Origin: SMWD01 sp002729875 | GTDB lineage: Bacteria > Pseudomonadota > Gammaproteobacteria > Steroidobacterales > GCA-2729495 | Assembly: GCA_036010905.1 (NCBI GenBank) | Contig: DASCMH010000001.1 | Span: forward strand, 91,959-155,958 | DNA length: 64,000 nucleotides | Direction of reading: 5' to 3' | Shown: positions 16,695 through 25,719 of the stretch, piece after piece | Numbering within the stretch: position 1 is the stretch's first letter | How the letters are laid out: each line of letters starts with the position of its first letter | The notes under the pieces: model-generated | Database searches by the model: none | The model's input: the letters and a program-made list of their open reading frames with translations, nothing else | What the model was told of the DNA's origin: nothing | Position numbers and translations under genes: made by a program

Positions 16695-17837
16695 ATGAGT
16701 GATAAGACCAGAGTAGAAATGCACGACGATTCGACCCCCGTACAGGATCCATCGTCACCGCCCGATGTGACCCCTGCCACAGAACCCGCTGCTGAGTCTG
16801 CCGGGATAACCGCAGCAAATCGACGTCCCGTTGCATGGCCAGGTTTCGTCGGCCTGCTCATCGCATTACTGACCGCGGCCGGGGGCGGCTATCTGTGGAA
16901 TAAGCAGCGTGAGCAACAATTACTGAACGAACAATTCGTAACTACACAACATGAACTCACCGCCCGCAGCACCGAACTCGGCCAGGTAACCAATGACATA
17001 AAAAATCTCATGGCTGCAGATCAAAAACTTGATGACAACGTCATCGCTCTGACCCGGCGCTTCGAACGTCAACTGGAAGAACTGCCCGCGCGCATGAGCC
17101 GCATTGAAACCACGCTCGACAAAATCCCGGGGGTTGCAGAACAGGCACGCTCCGCCTGGTTGCTGGCCGAGGCGGAATATTTCCTGAAAATCGCCAACGC
17201 ACAATTGATCCTGGGGGGCAACGTCAATATTTCATTGCGCGCACTCGAACTGGCCGACACAAAAATCAAGGATCTTGGCAATCCCGGCCTGACCAGCGTA
17301 AGAGCCAAAATCAGTGACGAACGTACCGCCCTCAAGGCTGTGCCTCAACCGGATACCGAGGGTATCGTGCTGGAACTTGGCAGCCTGGCAGAAGCTCTGC
17401 ACACACTGCCACTATCGCGCAGATCCCCGGATCACTTCTCAGCAGAGCTGGACAAGGGTACGGAGACCGGCTGGCAGCGCGCCCGGCGGGTCATCATCGA
17501 TGCATTATCAAACATCATCAGTGTCAGACGCAGTAATACAACAATCACCCCGTTGATGTCCGCAGCTGAAGAGGACATGTTAGTCCGCAGTCTCGATATC
17601 GAACTGCAAATTGCACGCCTTGCCGTAATCCGCAACGAAGGCGACCTGTACCGAACTTCACTACTGGCAGTAGCCAGCCGGCTGGAGCGCTATTTCGATG
17701 GCACTGCGCAATCGGTGCAGACTGCCCGGATGACTATCAGCAGGCTGGCCGAGGTCAGGCTGGCGGAGGAATTGCCTGATATTTCCGGGTCACTGAACCT
17801 GCTGCTGAATCTCGGCGATGAGGCAGCTGCGCCATGA
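16695..17837 (+). CDS. hemX: HemX-family membrane protein
   Basis: HemX proteins were once called uroporphyrinogen-III methyltransferases, but they lack that catalytic domain; their role near haem synthesis is unclear. The 380-residue product has a polar N-terminal tail, one membrane helix (about 48-67), a coiled coil (about 70-130) and a periplasmic helical domain containing the family segment AWLLAEAEYFLKIANAQL. It overlaps hemY by 4 nt. The usual upstream neighbours hemC and hemD are absent, since only 51 nt separate it from algR. Confidence 0.87.
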   Translation: MSDKTRVEMHDDSTPVQDPSSPPDVTPATEPAAESAGITAANRRPVAWPGFVGLLIALLTAAGGGYLWNKQREQQLLNEQFVTTQHELTARSTELGQVTNDIKNLMAADQKLDDNVIALTRRFERQLEELPARMSRIETTLDKIPGVAEQARSAWLLAEAEYFLKIANAQLILGGNVNISLRALELADTKIKDLGNPGLTSVRAKISDERTALKAVPQPDTEGIVLELGSLAEALHTLPLSRRSPDHFSAELDKGTETGWQRARRVIIDALSNIISVRRSNTTITPLMSAAEEDMLVRSLDIELQIARLAVIRNEGDLYRTSLLAVASRLERYFDGTAQSVQTARMTISRLAEVRLAEELPDISGSLNLLLNLGDEAAAP

Positions 17838-19036
17838 AATTCGGCCTGATTCTCTTCCTGATCCTGCTCACCGGTTCGGTCGCTGCACATTTCCTGCTGG
17901 AGCAGAACGGCTATGTACTGATTAATTTTCGCGGCTACACGGTTGAGATGTCTGTACCGGTACTGATCTTCGTTGCTTTTCTTGCTTACCTGGCCGTCCG
18001 CGCCCTGATCAGAATCTGGCGGGCGCCACGTGAACTCGGGGCGATGGCAGCCAGGGGCCGGGCCCAGCGTGCCCGCCAACGCATTAGCAAAGGCTTTATC
18101 GCACTGTCCGAGGGTAAACTTGCCCGTGGTGAACGTCTGCTGACCAAAGGCGCTGCCAACAGCGAAACGCCGCTGCTGAACTACCTGGCCGCTGCCCGCA
18201 CCGCACAGGCACAGGGTGACCGCCAGCGTCGTGATGGTTGGCTGATGATGGCCCAGGACAGCGATGCAGGCACAACTAATGCGGTACTGCTGATCCAGAC
18301 CGAACTGCAGATAGCGGCCGGCGAATACCAGGCGGCTCGTAAGAACCTGGCACATATTCGTGATAGCCGGCCAAATCATCCACAGGCACTTAAACTGCTG
18401 GGCGAACTCTTGCATATTGAACATGACTGGCATGCGCTGACCGACCTGTTACCTCAATTGCGCCGGGCAAGGAATATCCCGGCTCGCACACTTGACGATT
18501 GGACCATCGCCTCCTTTGAAGCCCGGCTTGCAGCACCGAACCTCGATCTCGATTCAATCGAGGCATACTGGAATCAACTGCCAAGAACGCTTCGCAAGCA
18601 CGAACGACTGCTCCGGGCGCGAATTCAGGCGCTGGTTGCAGGCAATAATAATGAACTTGCCGCCAGCGCAATCTGCAAGGCACTGAAATCAAACTGGGAC
18701 AGTGAACTGGTGGCAATCTACGGAAAACTGAAACTGGCCGATAAAAACGGGCAATTACGCCAAACGGAAAAATGGCTGCATCAATATCCTGAAGATCCGA
18801 TCATCCTGCTGGCTGCCGGACGTACCTGTATCCGCAACGAACTCTGGGGCAAAGCCCGCAGCTACATCGAATCAAGTCTTGCGATTGCAGCTACACCGGT
18901 GGCATACCAGGAACTCGGCCAGCTAATGCTTAAGCTCGACGACACTCCAGCCGCAACAACAGCCTTTGCAAAAGGCCTGACACTAAGCACCGTGGGCTCA
19001 GCCGACATCCCGCGCCTGGAAAATACCGGTTCCTGA
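17834..19036 (+). CDS. hemY: HemY-family TPR membrane protein
   Basis: The 400-residue protein has two N-terminal membrane helices (about 2-20 and 38-58) and a cytoplasmic or periplasmic tetratricopeptide-like helical domain. It includes the family segment FIALSEGKLARGERLL, and repeats continue to the end. HemY is linked to late haem synthesis in E. coli but is not the protoporphyrinogen oxidase of the same name in Bacillus. The coupled start after hemX is typical. It converges on an orphan parA. Confidence 0.88.
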   Translation: MKFGLILFLILLTGSVAAHFLLEQNGYVLINFRGYTVEMSVPVLIFVAFLAYLAVRALIRIWRAPRELGAMAARGRAQRARQRISKGFIALSEGKLARGERLLTKGAANSETPLLNYLAAARTAQAQGDRQRRDGWLMMAQDSDAGTTNAVLLIQTELQIAAGEYQAARKNLAHIRDSRPNHPQALKLLGELLHIEHDWHALTDLLPQLRRARNIPARTLDDWTIASFEARLAAPNLDLDSIEAYWNQLPRTLRKHERLLRARIQALVAGNNNELAASAICKALKSNWDSELVAIYGKLKLADKNGQLRQTEKWLHQYPEDPIILLAAGRTCIRNELWGKARSYIESSLAIAATPVAYQELGQLMLKLDDTPAATTAFAKGLTLSTVGSADIPRLENTGS

Positions 19037-19075
19037 AACTTCTGTAACCCGCCGGCGAAAGCCCCGCAAACAGAC

Positions 19076-19714
19076 TCAGGGCCGGGATCTGCGGCTTTGC
19101 AGCCACTCGATCAGCGGATCCCATTGCTCCCAATCCGGCCAGGCCAGGTATTCCGGTAGCTCGAAGATCCCAAGCCCGCGGATATAAGCCCGAATATAAT
19201 TCTGTGCCTCACGGAACGTCGCAATATACGGCACGTTCAGGTCTTCAAGATACTCATCCAGTTGCTCAAAAATGATCGTAGACTCACGAACCCGGTTCGC
19301 AATGACGGCAATTTTGACCTTTTTCCGCTTCACCTTGCCCACTGACACCAGTTCTTCGAGAAATCTTGTCGATGCCTGCATATCAATAGCCGACGGCATA
19401 ACCGGCACAATGAGCGTCTCGGCACGGCGCACCAGGGCGGTCAATTCAGCACCGTGTGAGCGAGCCGGGGCATCTTCGATGACAATCTCGGAATTCCGGG
19501 CCAGGTGAGTCAAACCATCCTTGGCGCCATTAAGGCCCATGATCGCGGCCCGACCTTCCGGACGCCTGTCCAGCCAGTCCAGGCTGGAAGCCTGGGGATC
19601 ATAGTCGACAAGGGTCACTCGCTTGCCCTGATCAGCATAGTAACTGGCCAGGTTGGTCGCAATCGTACTCTTGCCACAACCGCCTTTGGAATTCAAAACC
19701 ATGATATGACGCAT
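19076..19714 (-). CDS. Orphan ParA/MinD-family ATPase
   Basis: The 212-residue deviant Walker-type ATPase has KGGCGKST at residues 10-17, the VDYDPQASSLDWL switch region and the IEDAPA motif where plasmid ParA proteins have Asp-rich Walker B. No ParB or centromere-like repeat is next to it, and chromosomal parAB would be longer. Such orphans position large complexes, for example chemoreceptors, pili or carboxysomes. AAAGGAC lies 8 nt before the ATG. It is divergent from dapF across a 132-nt region that contains a 19-bp palindrome. Confidence 0.85.
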   Translation of the reverse strand: MRHIMVLNSKGGCGKSTIATNLASYYADQGKRVTLVDYDPQASSLDWLDRRPEGRAAIMGLNGAKDGLTHLARNSEIVIEDAPARSHGAELTALVRRAETLIVPVMPSAIDMQASTRFLEELVSVGKVKRKKVKIAVIANRVRESTIIFEQLDEYLEDLNVPYIATFREAQNYIRAYIRGLGIFELPEYLAWPDWEQWDPLIEWLQSRRSRP

Positions 19715-19797
19715 TATTTATTGTCCTTTTAGCCTGCTAATCAAATCGTATAAAACTACCCGTCCATTTAACAATATACTAGCAACTAAAATCTACT

Positions 19798-19816
19798 GTA
19801 ACGATATAATCGTTAC
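19798..19816. promoter_or_regulatory. 19-bp perfect palindrome containing a TATAAT
   Basis: GTAACGAT and ATCGTTAC form perfect 8-bp arms around ATA. The centre creates a consensus -10 hexamer TATAAT at 19805-19810 directed at dapF, 36 nt before its ATG. The site lies between the divergent orphan parA and the dapF-DUF484-xerC genes. A symmetrical site over a -10 element is a typical operator position, but no regulator is assigned, and a matching -35 element is not evident. Confidence 0.5.
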
Positions 19817-19846
19817 GACCTCAACCCCTGTGACCGGCAAACCCAG

Positions 19847-20665
19847 ATGCGCATCCCGTTTACAAAAATGCATGGCCTTGGTAATGACTTTGTCGTCATC
19901 CATGCCCAAAGTGAAATACTGCTGCCAGGTGAAACCATCCGTAATCTCGGCAACCGGCAGACCGGCATTGGTTTTGATCAGTTGCTGCGGCTCGAGCCCG
20001 CAAAAACCAATCAGGGCAACGTGTTCTACCGAATTTTCAACGCAGACGGCAATGAGGTCGAACAGTGCGGTAATGGCGCTCGATGTATTGCGCGCCTGAT
20101 CGGCACGGAAGCAGGCCAGCAACTGGTTCTCGAGCACCCGGGCGGCCTGACTCGTGCATGCCTGGAAGACAATGGCGACATATCGGTCGACCTCGGTGAG
20201 CCTGACTTTAAGCCTGAATCCCTGCCGTTTAACACCGGGCGCAACGAACCCCCCTACCCGATCCTGGCAGGGGACCAGGACATTAATATCCACATCGTAT
20301 CAATCGGCAACCCGCATGCCGTTATTTTCGTTGACGACGTTGATACGGCGCCGGTTGCAACGCTCGGTCCGCTACTCGAAAGCCACGAGCAGTTTCCAAA
20401 CCATGCTAACATCGGCTTTATGCAGGTTGTCGCTGCTGACCGCATTCGATTAAGGGTTTACGAACGCGGAGTCGGGGAGACACGGGGTTGCGGGACCGGT
20501 GCTTGTGCCGCAGCCGTTATCGGCCAAAGCGCAGGTAGGCTTGGCTCCGTAGTTGAAGTCGAACTTCCCGGTGGATGCGTCACTGTGAATTGGGACGGCC
20601 CGGGGTCGCCTGTCTGGCTAACCGGAGAAGCGGTTATCGTTTTCGAGGGCACGATTAATATATGA
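19847..20665 (+). CDS. dapF: Diaminopimelate epimerase
   Basis: DapF interconverts LL- and meso-diaminopimelate for lysine and peptidoglycan synthesis without a cofactor, using two cysteines. Both are present: Cys74 in EQCGNGARC and the second in RGCGTGAC near residue 219. The N-terminal FTKMHGLGNDFVVI is diagnostic. The 272-residue length is normal. It overlaps the next gene by 4 nt, starting the conserved dapF-DUF484-xerC unit. Confidence 0.96.
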   Translation: MRIPFTKMHGLGNDFVVIHAQSEILLPGETIRNLGNRQTGIGFDQLLRLEPAKTNQGNVFYRIFNADGNEVEQCGNGARCIARLIGTEAGQQLVLEHPGGLTRACLEDNGDISVDLGEPDFKPESLPFNTGRNEPPYPILAGDQDINIHIVSIGNPHAVIFVDDVDTAPVATLGPLLESHEQFPNHANIGFMQVVAADRIRLRVYERGVGETRGCGTGACAAAVIGQSAGRLGSVVEVELPGGCVTVNWDGPGSPVWLTGEAVIVFEGTINI

Positions 20666-21360
20666 ATACTGTCGAACAAGCCGAATCCATACCTGTCGAA
20701 CACAATGACGAAGCCATCATAGAATACCTGCGGGCAAATCCTGAATTTTTTATTCGTAACAGCGACCTGCTGGCTGATCTGAGACTGCCGCATAGCACTG
20801 GTGGTACAGCCATCTCGCTGGTTGAACGGCAGGTATCCGTACTGCGCGGACGCCATGAACGAATCGAGGCCAAATTGCACGACTTCATGCAGGTCGCACA
20901 AAGCAATAACAAAATTGCGAACAATATCCATGAACTGGCAATTCTGCTCATGCAAGCCGTTGAATACGAAGCAGTAATTGCCACTCTTGAAGACCAGCTG
21001 CTGACCACATTCAGCGCCGACCGGCCGGTCCTGGTGTTATTTGGTAAAGAACCTGTGGTTAGCGCTGACGGCCAGTTTTTGCGCCGAGTCAGCCGTGAAG
21101 ATCCTTCTATGGGGCCTTTCAAAACATTCCTGCAAGCCAGCCAGGCACGCTGTGGTACGGTCCGTGACGCACAACGTAATTTCTTGTTCGGTGAAGCAGA
21201 CATTGAAGTTGGCTCGGTGGCTCTGATCCCGCTTGGTGAAAATGCTGCAGTTGGCTTCCTGGCCATCGGCTGCCGCGACCCCGATCATTTTCATCCGGGC
21301 AAAAGCATAGATTTTCTAACCCGGATCGGAGAACTGGTCGCCGCGGCCCTGGCCAGGTAA
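20662..21360 (+). CDS. DUF484 family protein
   Basis: The 232-residue protein has the typical N-terminal segment IIEYLRANPEFFIRNSDLL, then a coiled coil around VERQVSVLRGRHERIEAKL and a GAF-like C-terminal domain ending in LTRIGELVAAALAR. DUF484 genes are regularly found between dapF and xerC in gammaproteobacteria; the function is unknown. The start overlaps the dapF stop. Confidence 0.9.
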   Translation: MNTVEQAESIPVEHNDEAIIEYLRANPEFFIRNSDLLADLRLPHSTGGTAISLVERQVSVLRGRHERIEAKLHDFMQVAQSNNKIANNIHELAILLMQAVEYEAVIATLEDQLLTTFSADRPVLVLFGKEPVVSADGQFLRRVSREDPSMGPFKTFLQASQARCGTVRDAQRNFLFGEADIEVGSVALIPLGENAAVGFLAIGCRDPDHFHPGKSIDFLTRIGELVAAALAR

Positions 21361-21400
21361 ACGGTTACAGGTGCTATCTGCCCCGGCACCATACATCTGC

Positions 21401-22324
21401 ATGCATGACCGACAATGGCATCTAGTCGAGCGGTTTCTCCAGCACCTTGAGCTGGAGCGGCGCCTGTCTGCGCATACGACCAAAAGCTATTGTCGCGATC
21501 TGACCTGCTTCCGGGAATTCTGTGACCACAATGATATCGAGCGCTGGAAGGATCTGAACATCCACCACCTGCGACGATTCGCGGCACAGAGTCATGCCCG
21601 AGGCTTAAGTCCTCGCAGCATACAGCGCCGACTGTCCGGTATTCGCAGCTTTATGAATTACCTGATCCGTGAGGGAGAAACTCTCGGTGACGATACGCTG
21701 ACGCAAAACCCGGTCGCCGGAGTTTCGGCACCGAAAGCGGCTCGTACATTACCCAATATACTTGATATCGAACAAATGGGCCGCCTGCTCGACATCCGCG
21801 GCGATGACCCGGTCAGTAAACGTGACCGCGCAATGCTTGAATTGCTGTATTCGTCCGGATTGCGACTCTCGGAACTCGTCGGCCTGAACCCCGAGGACAT
21901 TGATTTCGGCGACAACCTCGTGCACGTCACGGGTAAAGGCGGCAAACAACGCCTGGTACCGGTCGGGCGCAAAGCGCAAGCTGCTCTGCGGGGTTGGCTG
22001 GAAATTCGGGCCCTGCTCGCCAAGCAGGACGAAATAGCCCTGTTTGTCGGCATCCGCGGTCGACGCATCGGTCCGCGCATGGTCGAAGCCCGGGTGAAAC
22101 ACTGGGCTAAAAATGCCGGTATCCCGCAACGGGTATACCCGCATCTGTTCCGCCACAGCTTTGCAACCCATATACTTGAGTCCAGTCAGGATCTGCGCGG
22201 GGTTCAGGAACTGCTTGGCCACGCCGATATCAGCACCACGCAAATCTACACCCACCTTGATTTTCAGCATCTCGCCCAGATATACGATAAAGCCCATCCA
22301 CGCGCACGCCGACGCGATAAATAG
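21401..22324 (+). CDS. xerC: Site-specific tyrosine recombinase XerC
   Basis: XerC works with XerD at dif to resolve chromosome dimers. From the chosen ATG the protein has 307 residues, with an N-terminal SAM-like core-binding domain (VERFLQHLELERRLSAHT) and a catalytic domain holding Arg155 (GLRLSEL), Lys179 (GKGGK), His248 and Arg251 (HLFRHSFATH), His274 (GHADIST) and nucleophile Tyr283. An in-frame GTG at 21371 would add ten residues. Neither start has a clear ribosome binding site, and the ATG gives the normal N-terminus. Position after dapF-DUF484 is conserved. Confidence 0.93.
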   Translation: MHDRQWHLVERFLQHLELERRLSAHTTKSYCRDLTCFREFCDHNDIERWKDLNIHHLRRFAAQSHARGLSPRSIQRRLSGIRSFMNYLIREGETLGDDTLTQNPVAGVSAPKAARTLPNILDIEQMGRLLDIRGDDPVSKRDRAMLELLYSSGLRLSELVGLNPEDIDFGDNLVHVTGKGGKQRLVPVGRKAQAALRGWLEIRALLAKQDEIALFVGIRGRRIGPRMVEARVKHWAKNAGIPQRVYPHLFRHSFATHILESSQDLRGVQELLGHADISTTQIYTHLDFQHLAQIYDKAHPRARRRDK

Positions 22325-22396
22325 GGTGAGATAAAGAAATGGGGACATTAATTGGTGCCTGACAGCATTTCACGTCCTGCCGACAAGGAAAACAAT

Positions 22397-22936
22397 ATGG
22401 AACAATTCAGAGGTACAACGATCGTCTCGGTCAGGCGCAACGGCGTCGTCGCCATCGCTGGCGACGGTCAGGTCAGCATGGGCAGTACCATCATGAAGGG
22501 TAACGCCCGCAAAGTTCGTATCCTCGCCGAAGGCCGCGTCATAGCAGGATTTGCCGGCGGTACGGCTGACGCATTTACCTTATTTGAACTATTCGAGGCC
22601 AAGCTTGAGCAATACGGCAACCTGGCCCGCGCCGCAATCGAACTGGCCAAAGACTGGCGCACCGATCGGCGCCTGCGACGCCTTGAAGCGCTGCTGCTGG
22701 TTGCCGACAAGGAAACATCCTTAATCGTATCCGGCAATGGTGACGTAATCGAACCCGAAGACGACCTGATGGCGATCGGTTCCGGTGGCTCATTCGCACA
22801 GGCAGCAGCCCGCGCACTGCTGGAGAATTCGGATCTTGATGCCGAAACCATTGTCCGCAAAGCACTCGAAATTGCCGCATCGATCTGTGTATACACCAAT
22901 AACAACACTGTACTCGAGACCCTGGAGGTAGACTAA
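22397..22936 (+). CDS. hslV: ATP-dependent protease subunit HslV
   Basis: HslV is the threonine-type proteolytic core of the HslUV complex. The 179-residue product begins MEQFRG before TTIVSVRRNG, so a short propeptide must be removed to expose the catalytic threonine, unlike E. coli, where only Met is removed. FAGGTADAFTLFELFE and IGSGG are conserved. AAGGAA lies about 7 nt before the ATG, and an upstream GTG frame (22352) lacks a site. It is followed 5 nt later by hslU. Confidence 0.95.
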   Translation: MEQFRGTTIVSVRRNGVVAIAGDGQVSMGSTIMKGNARKVRILAEGRVIAGFAGGTADAFTLFELFEAKLEQYGNLARAAIELAKDWRTDRRLRRLEALLLVADKETSLIVSGNGDVIEPEDDLMAIGSGGSFAQAAARALLENSDLDAETIVRKALEIAASICVYTNNNTVLETLEVD

Positions 22937-22941
22937 CCAAC

Positions 22942-24270
22942 ATGTCCCAGATGACCCCACGCGAAATTGTCCAGGAACTGGACAAGCACATCATCGGCCA
23001 GGATCAGGCCAAACGTTCTGTAGCCATTGCCCTGCGCAATCGCTGGCGACGGATGCAGGTCGATGAATTGCTTCGCAATGAGATCACCCCAAAAAACATT
23101 CTGATGATGGGCCCGACCGGCGTCGGTAAGACTGAAATTGCCCGGCGCCTGGCCAATCTGGCCAAGGCACCGTTTATCAAGGTAGAAGCAACAAAATTTA
23201 CCGAGGTCGGTTATGTCGGTCGGGAAGTGGACAGTATTGTGCGCGACCTGATGGACACATCCGTAACGCTGACCCGTGAGATCGAGATGGACAAGGTACG
23301 GCATCGTGCCGAGGATATTGCCGAAGATCGCATTCTTGACGCGCTGTTACCGATGCCCGATGGCGGGGAAGTAAACCCGTCCGCTGCCGAGACACGACAG
23401 AAGTTTCGCAAAATGTTGCGCGAGGACAAGCTTAACGACAAAGAGATCGAGCTCGAGGTACAGGTCACCTCAATCGGAGTTGAAATCATGGCCCCGCCGG
23501 GCATGGAAGAAATGACCAGCCAACTGCAGGGTATGTTCCAAAACCTGTCGAACCCAAAGAAACAGACCCGCAAACTTAAAGTTGCCGATGCTTTCAAGCT
23601 GCTGGTTGAAGAAGAAGCCGGGCAACTGATCAATGAAGATGAAATCAAAATCCATGCACTTGAGAATGTTGAAGAAAATGGCATTGTTTTCATAGATGAA
23701 CTCGACAAAGTGGCGCGGCGTTCGGACATGGCCGGCTCGACGGGCGGCGATGTTTCACGCGAGGGTGTACAACGGGATCTGCTGCCACTGGTCGAGGGCT
23801 GCACGGTTAGTACCAAGTACGGCATGGTCAGAACCGATCACATACTGTTCATCGCATCAGGCGCCTTTCATGCATCAAAACCATCCGACCTGATTCCGGA
23901 ACTACAGGGACGCTTTCCTATTCGGGTTGAACTCAGCGCGCTTACCAGTGATGACTTCGTCCGCATCCTGACGGAACCCGATGCATCGCTAACCGAACAA
24001 TATGTATCTCTAATGGCGACCGAAGGCGTAGAACTGAAATTTGAGAATTCGGGCGTCCGGCGTGCCGCCGAAGTGGCTTTTCAGGTCAACGAACAGAATG
24101 AAAATATCGGCGCCCGGCGCCTGCATACCGTACTTGAACGTCTGCTCGAAGTTATTTCATTTGAGGCGGCGGATCGTAGCGGGCAGTCCATTATGATCGA
24201 TACCGACTTTGTCGATGAACACCTTGGTGAACTCATCAAGGACGAAGACCTGAGTCGTTACATTCTGTAA
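22942..24270 (+). CDS. hslU: HslU ATPase of the HslUV protease
   Basis: HslU is the AAA+ unfoldase that feeds HslV. The 442-residue protein carries Walker A GPTGVGKT at residues 57-64, Walker B in GIVFIDELDKVA (about 248-259), the I-domain between them, the FIASGAFH sensor segment and the C-terminal EDLSRYIL tail that docks into HslV. The start follows GGAGGT. It forms an operon with hslV; heat-shock regulation is usual in the family but was not seen in the sequence. Confidence 0.97.
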   Translation: MSQMTPREIVQELDKHIIGQDQAKRSVAIALRNRWRRMQVDELLRNEITPKNILMMGPTGVGKTEIARRLANLAKAPFIKVEATKFTEVGYVGREVDSIVRDLMDTSVTLTREIEMDKVRHRAEDIAEDRILDALLPMPDGGEVNPSAAETRQKFRKMLREDKLNDKEIELEVQVTSIGVEIMAPPGMEEMTSQLQGMFQNLSNPKKQTRKLKVADAFKLLVEEEAGQLINEDEIKIHALENVEENGIVFIDELDKVARRSDMAGSTGGDVSREGVQRDLLPLVEGCTVSTKYGMVRTDHILFIASGAFHASKPSDLIPELQGRFPIRVELSALTSDDFVRILTEPDASLTEQYVSLMATEGVELKFENSGVRRAAEVAFQVNEQNENIGARRLHTVLERLLEVISFEAADRSGQSIMIDTDFVDEHLGELIKDEDLSRYIL

Positions 24271-24328
24271 CAGCGACCTGGGCTGCGAATGTAGACCAAA
24301 ATTCACTCAGGTCTCATGATTAAAACGA

Positions 24329-24334
24329 TATAAT
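24329..24334 (+). promoter_or_regulatory. Candidate -10 hexamer for ubiE
   Basis: A perfect TATAAT ends 9 nt before the ubiE ATG. No matching -35 hexamer is visible at 16-18 nt. If it is used, transcription would start within a few nucleotides of the start codon, giving a leaderless or nearly leaderless mRNA. There is also no ribosome binding site before this ATG. Confidence 0.35.
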
Positions 24335-24343
24335 GCCAGCCCT

Positions 24344-25096
24344 ATGAGCCCTGACACTCCCACCACTCATTTCGGCTACGAAGAAGTAGCCACCAGCCAG
24401 AAGGCCGGGCGGGTGCGCGATGTGTTCGATTCGGTCGCGCAAAACTATGATCTGATGAATGACCTGATGTCAGGCGGTCTGCACCGGTTATGGAAGCGTT
24501 TTACGCTAACCAAAACCGGCCTGCGAAGCGGCGATTATGCGCTCGATGTTGCCGGTGGGACGGCCGACCTGACCGCCGGCATGAGCCGTCAGGTCGGCAA
24601 TTCCGGACTGGTCTGCCTGACCGATATTAACGCTGCAATGCTTGATCAGGGCCGGCACCGGCTGGTCAATAAAGCTATTGTCGGCAATGTCGAAATCGCG
24701 CAGGCTAATGCCGAATACCTGCCTTTCGCTGCCGACACATTCCACTGTGTCACGATCGGCTTTGGTCTGCGCAACGTCACCGACAAGGATGCAGCACTGG
24801 CATCTATGCAGCGGGTACTTAAACCTGGTGGTCGACTTCTGATCCTGGAATTTTCCAAACCGGCCCTGAACTTCATAGAGCCTTTGTATGAATTTCACTT
24901 GTTTAAAGTATTGCCGGCACTGGGCCGGATTATTGCCGGAGATGAATCAAGTTATCAGTACCTGGCCGAATCAATTCGCATGCACCCCGACCAGGAAACG
25001 TTGCTCAACATGATGACTGCAGCTGGACTCGAAGACTGTCACTATCATAATCTTGCCAGTGGCGTCGTCGCGCTGCACATCGGCTATAAATACTAA
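24344..25096 (+). CDS. ubiE: Ubiquinone/menaquinone C-methyltransferase UbiE
   Basis: UbiE methylates the quinone ring carbon in ubiquinone and menaquinone synthesis, using SAM. The 250-residue protein has the family N-terminus (VRDVFDSVAQNYDLMNDLMS), motif I ALDVAGGTADLT, GFGLRNVTDKDAAL and LKPGGRLLILEFSKP. The start codon lacks a recognisable ribosome binding site. It begins the conserved ubiE-ubiJ-ubiB cluster. Confidence 0.96.
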   Translation: MSPDTPTTHFGYEEVATSQKAGRVRDVFDSVAQNYDLMNDLMSGGLHRLWKRFTLTKTGLRSGDYALDVAGGTADLTAGMSRQVGNSGLVCLTDINAAMLDQGRHRLVNKAIVGNVEIAQANAEYLPFAADTFHCVTIGFGLRNVTDKDAALASMQRVLKPGGRLLILEFSKPALNFIEPLYEFHLFKVLPALGRIIAGDESSYQYLAESIRMHPDQETLLNMMTAAGLEDCHYHNLASGVVALHIGYKY

Positions 25097-25110
25097 AACC
25101 GGGTACAACT

Positions 25111-25719
25111 TTGTTATTGAATTTGTTACTCAGCCCCATTGCATCGATTATAAATCACGGCATTGATGACCACGAGCACGCACAGGACTTATGCGACGGT
25201 CTGGACGGAAAATCACTACGTGTTGTCGCCAGATCGATACCGAGTCCGATCCTGATTCTTGCCACCGACGGCATGATCGAGCTATCAACCGACACCCAAC
25301 ATCAGGCCGATGCCGAAATCACCGGTACGATTATCGAACTAAACCGGCTGATATTCGACAACCAGCAAACGCCGATCGGCGAAAGTCGTATTGAGGCTAA
25401 CGGCGACCTGGACATTGCCGAGCGATTTCGTGAATTATTGCTCTGTGCCCGCCCGGACCTTGAAAAAACCCTGACGGACTGGTTCGGTAAATCGCTGAGT
25501 GCACAATTATCCAGCTTCAGCCGAGAAACCAGGGACTGGGCAGCCGATGTATCCGAGAGCCTGACCGAGCGGGCAACCGACTACCTGCACAAAGACAGCG
25601 GACAACTGGCGACGCGCAGCGAAGTTGCCCTGTATTTTACCGCAGTAGATGAACTCGCCGACACAACCGCACGGCTGGAAAAAAGGCTTAAAAACCTAAT
25701 CGGGGAACAGTCCACATGA
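25111..25719 (+). CDS. ubiJ: Ubiquinone biosynthesis accessory factor UbiJ
   Basis: UbiJ carries a lipid-binding SCP2-like domain that presents ubiquinone intermediates to the Ubi enzyme complex. The 202-residue product begins at TTG, 14 nt after ubiE. It shows the SCP2 barrel in the first 110 residues (ILILATDGMIELS, IEANGDLDIAERFRELL) and a C-terminal coiled coil (VDELADTTARLEKRLKNL) that would meet UbiK. Its gene overlaps ubiB by 4 nt. Confidence 0.9.
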   Translation: MLLNLLLSPIASIINHGIDDHEHAQDLCDGLDGKSLRVVARSIPSPILILATDGMIELSTDTQHQADAEITGTIIELNRLIFDNQQTPIGESRIEANGDLDIAERFRELLLCARPDLEKTLTDWFGKSLSAQLSSFSRETRDWAADVSESLTERATDYLHKDSGQLATRSEVALYFTAVDELADTTARLEKRLKNLIGEQST

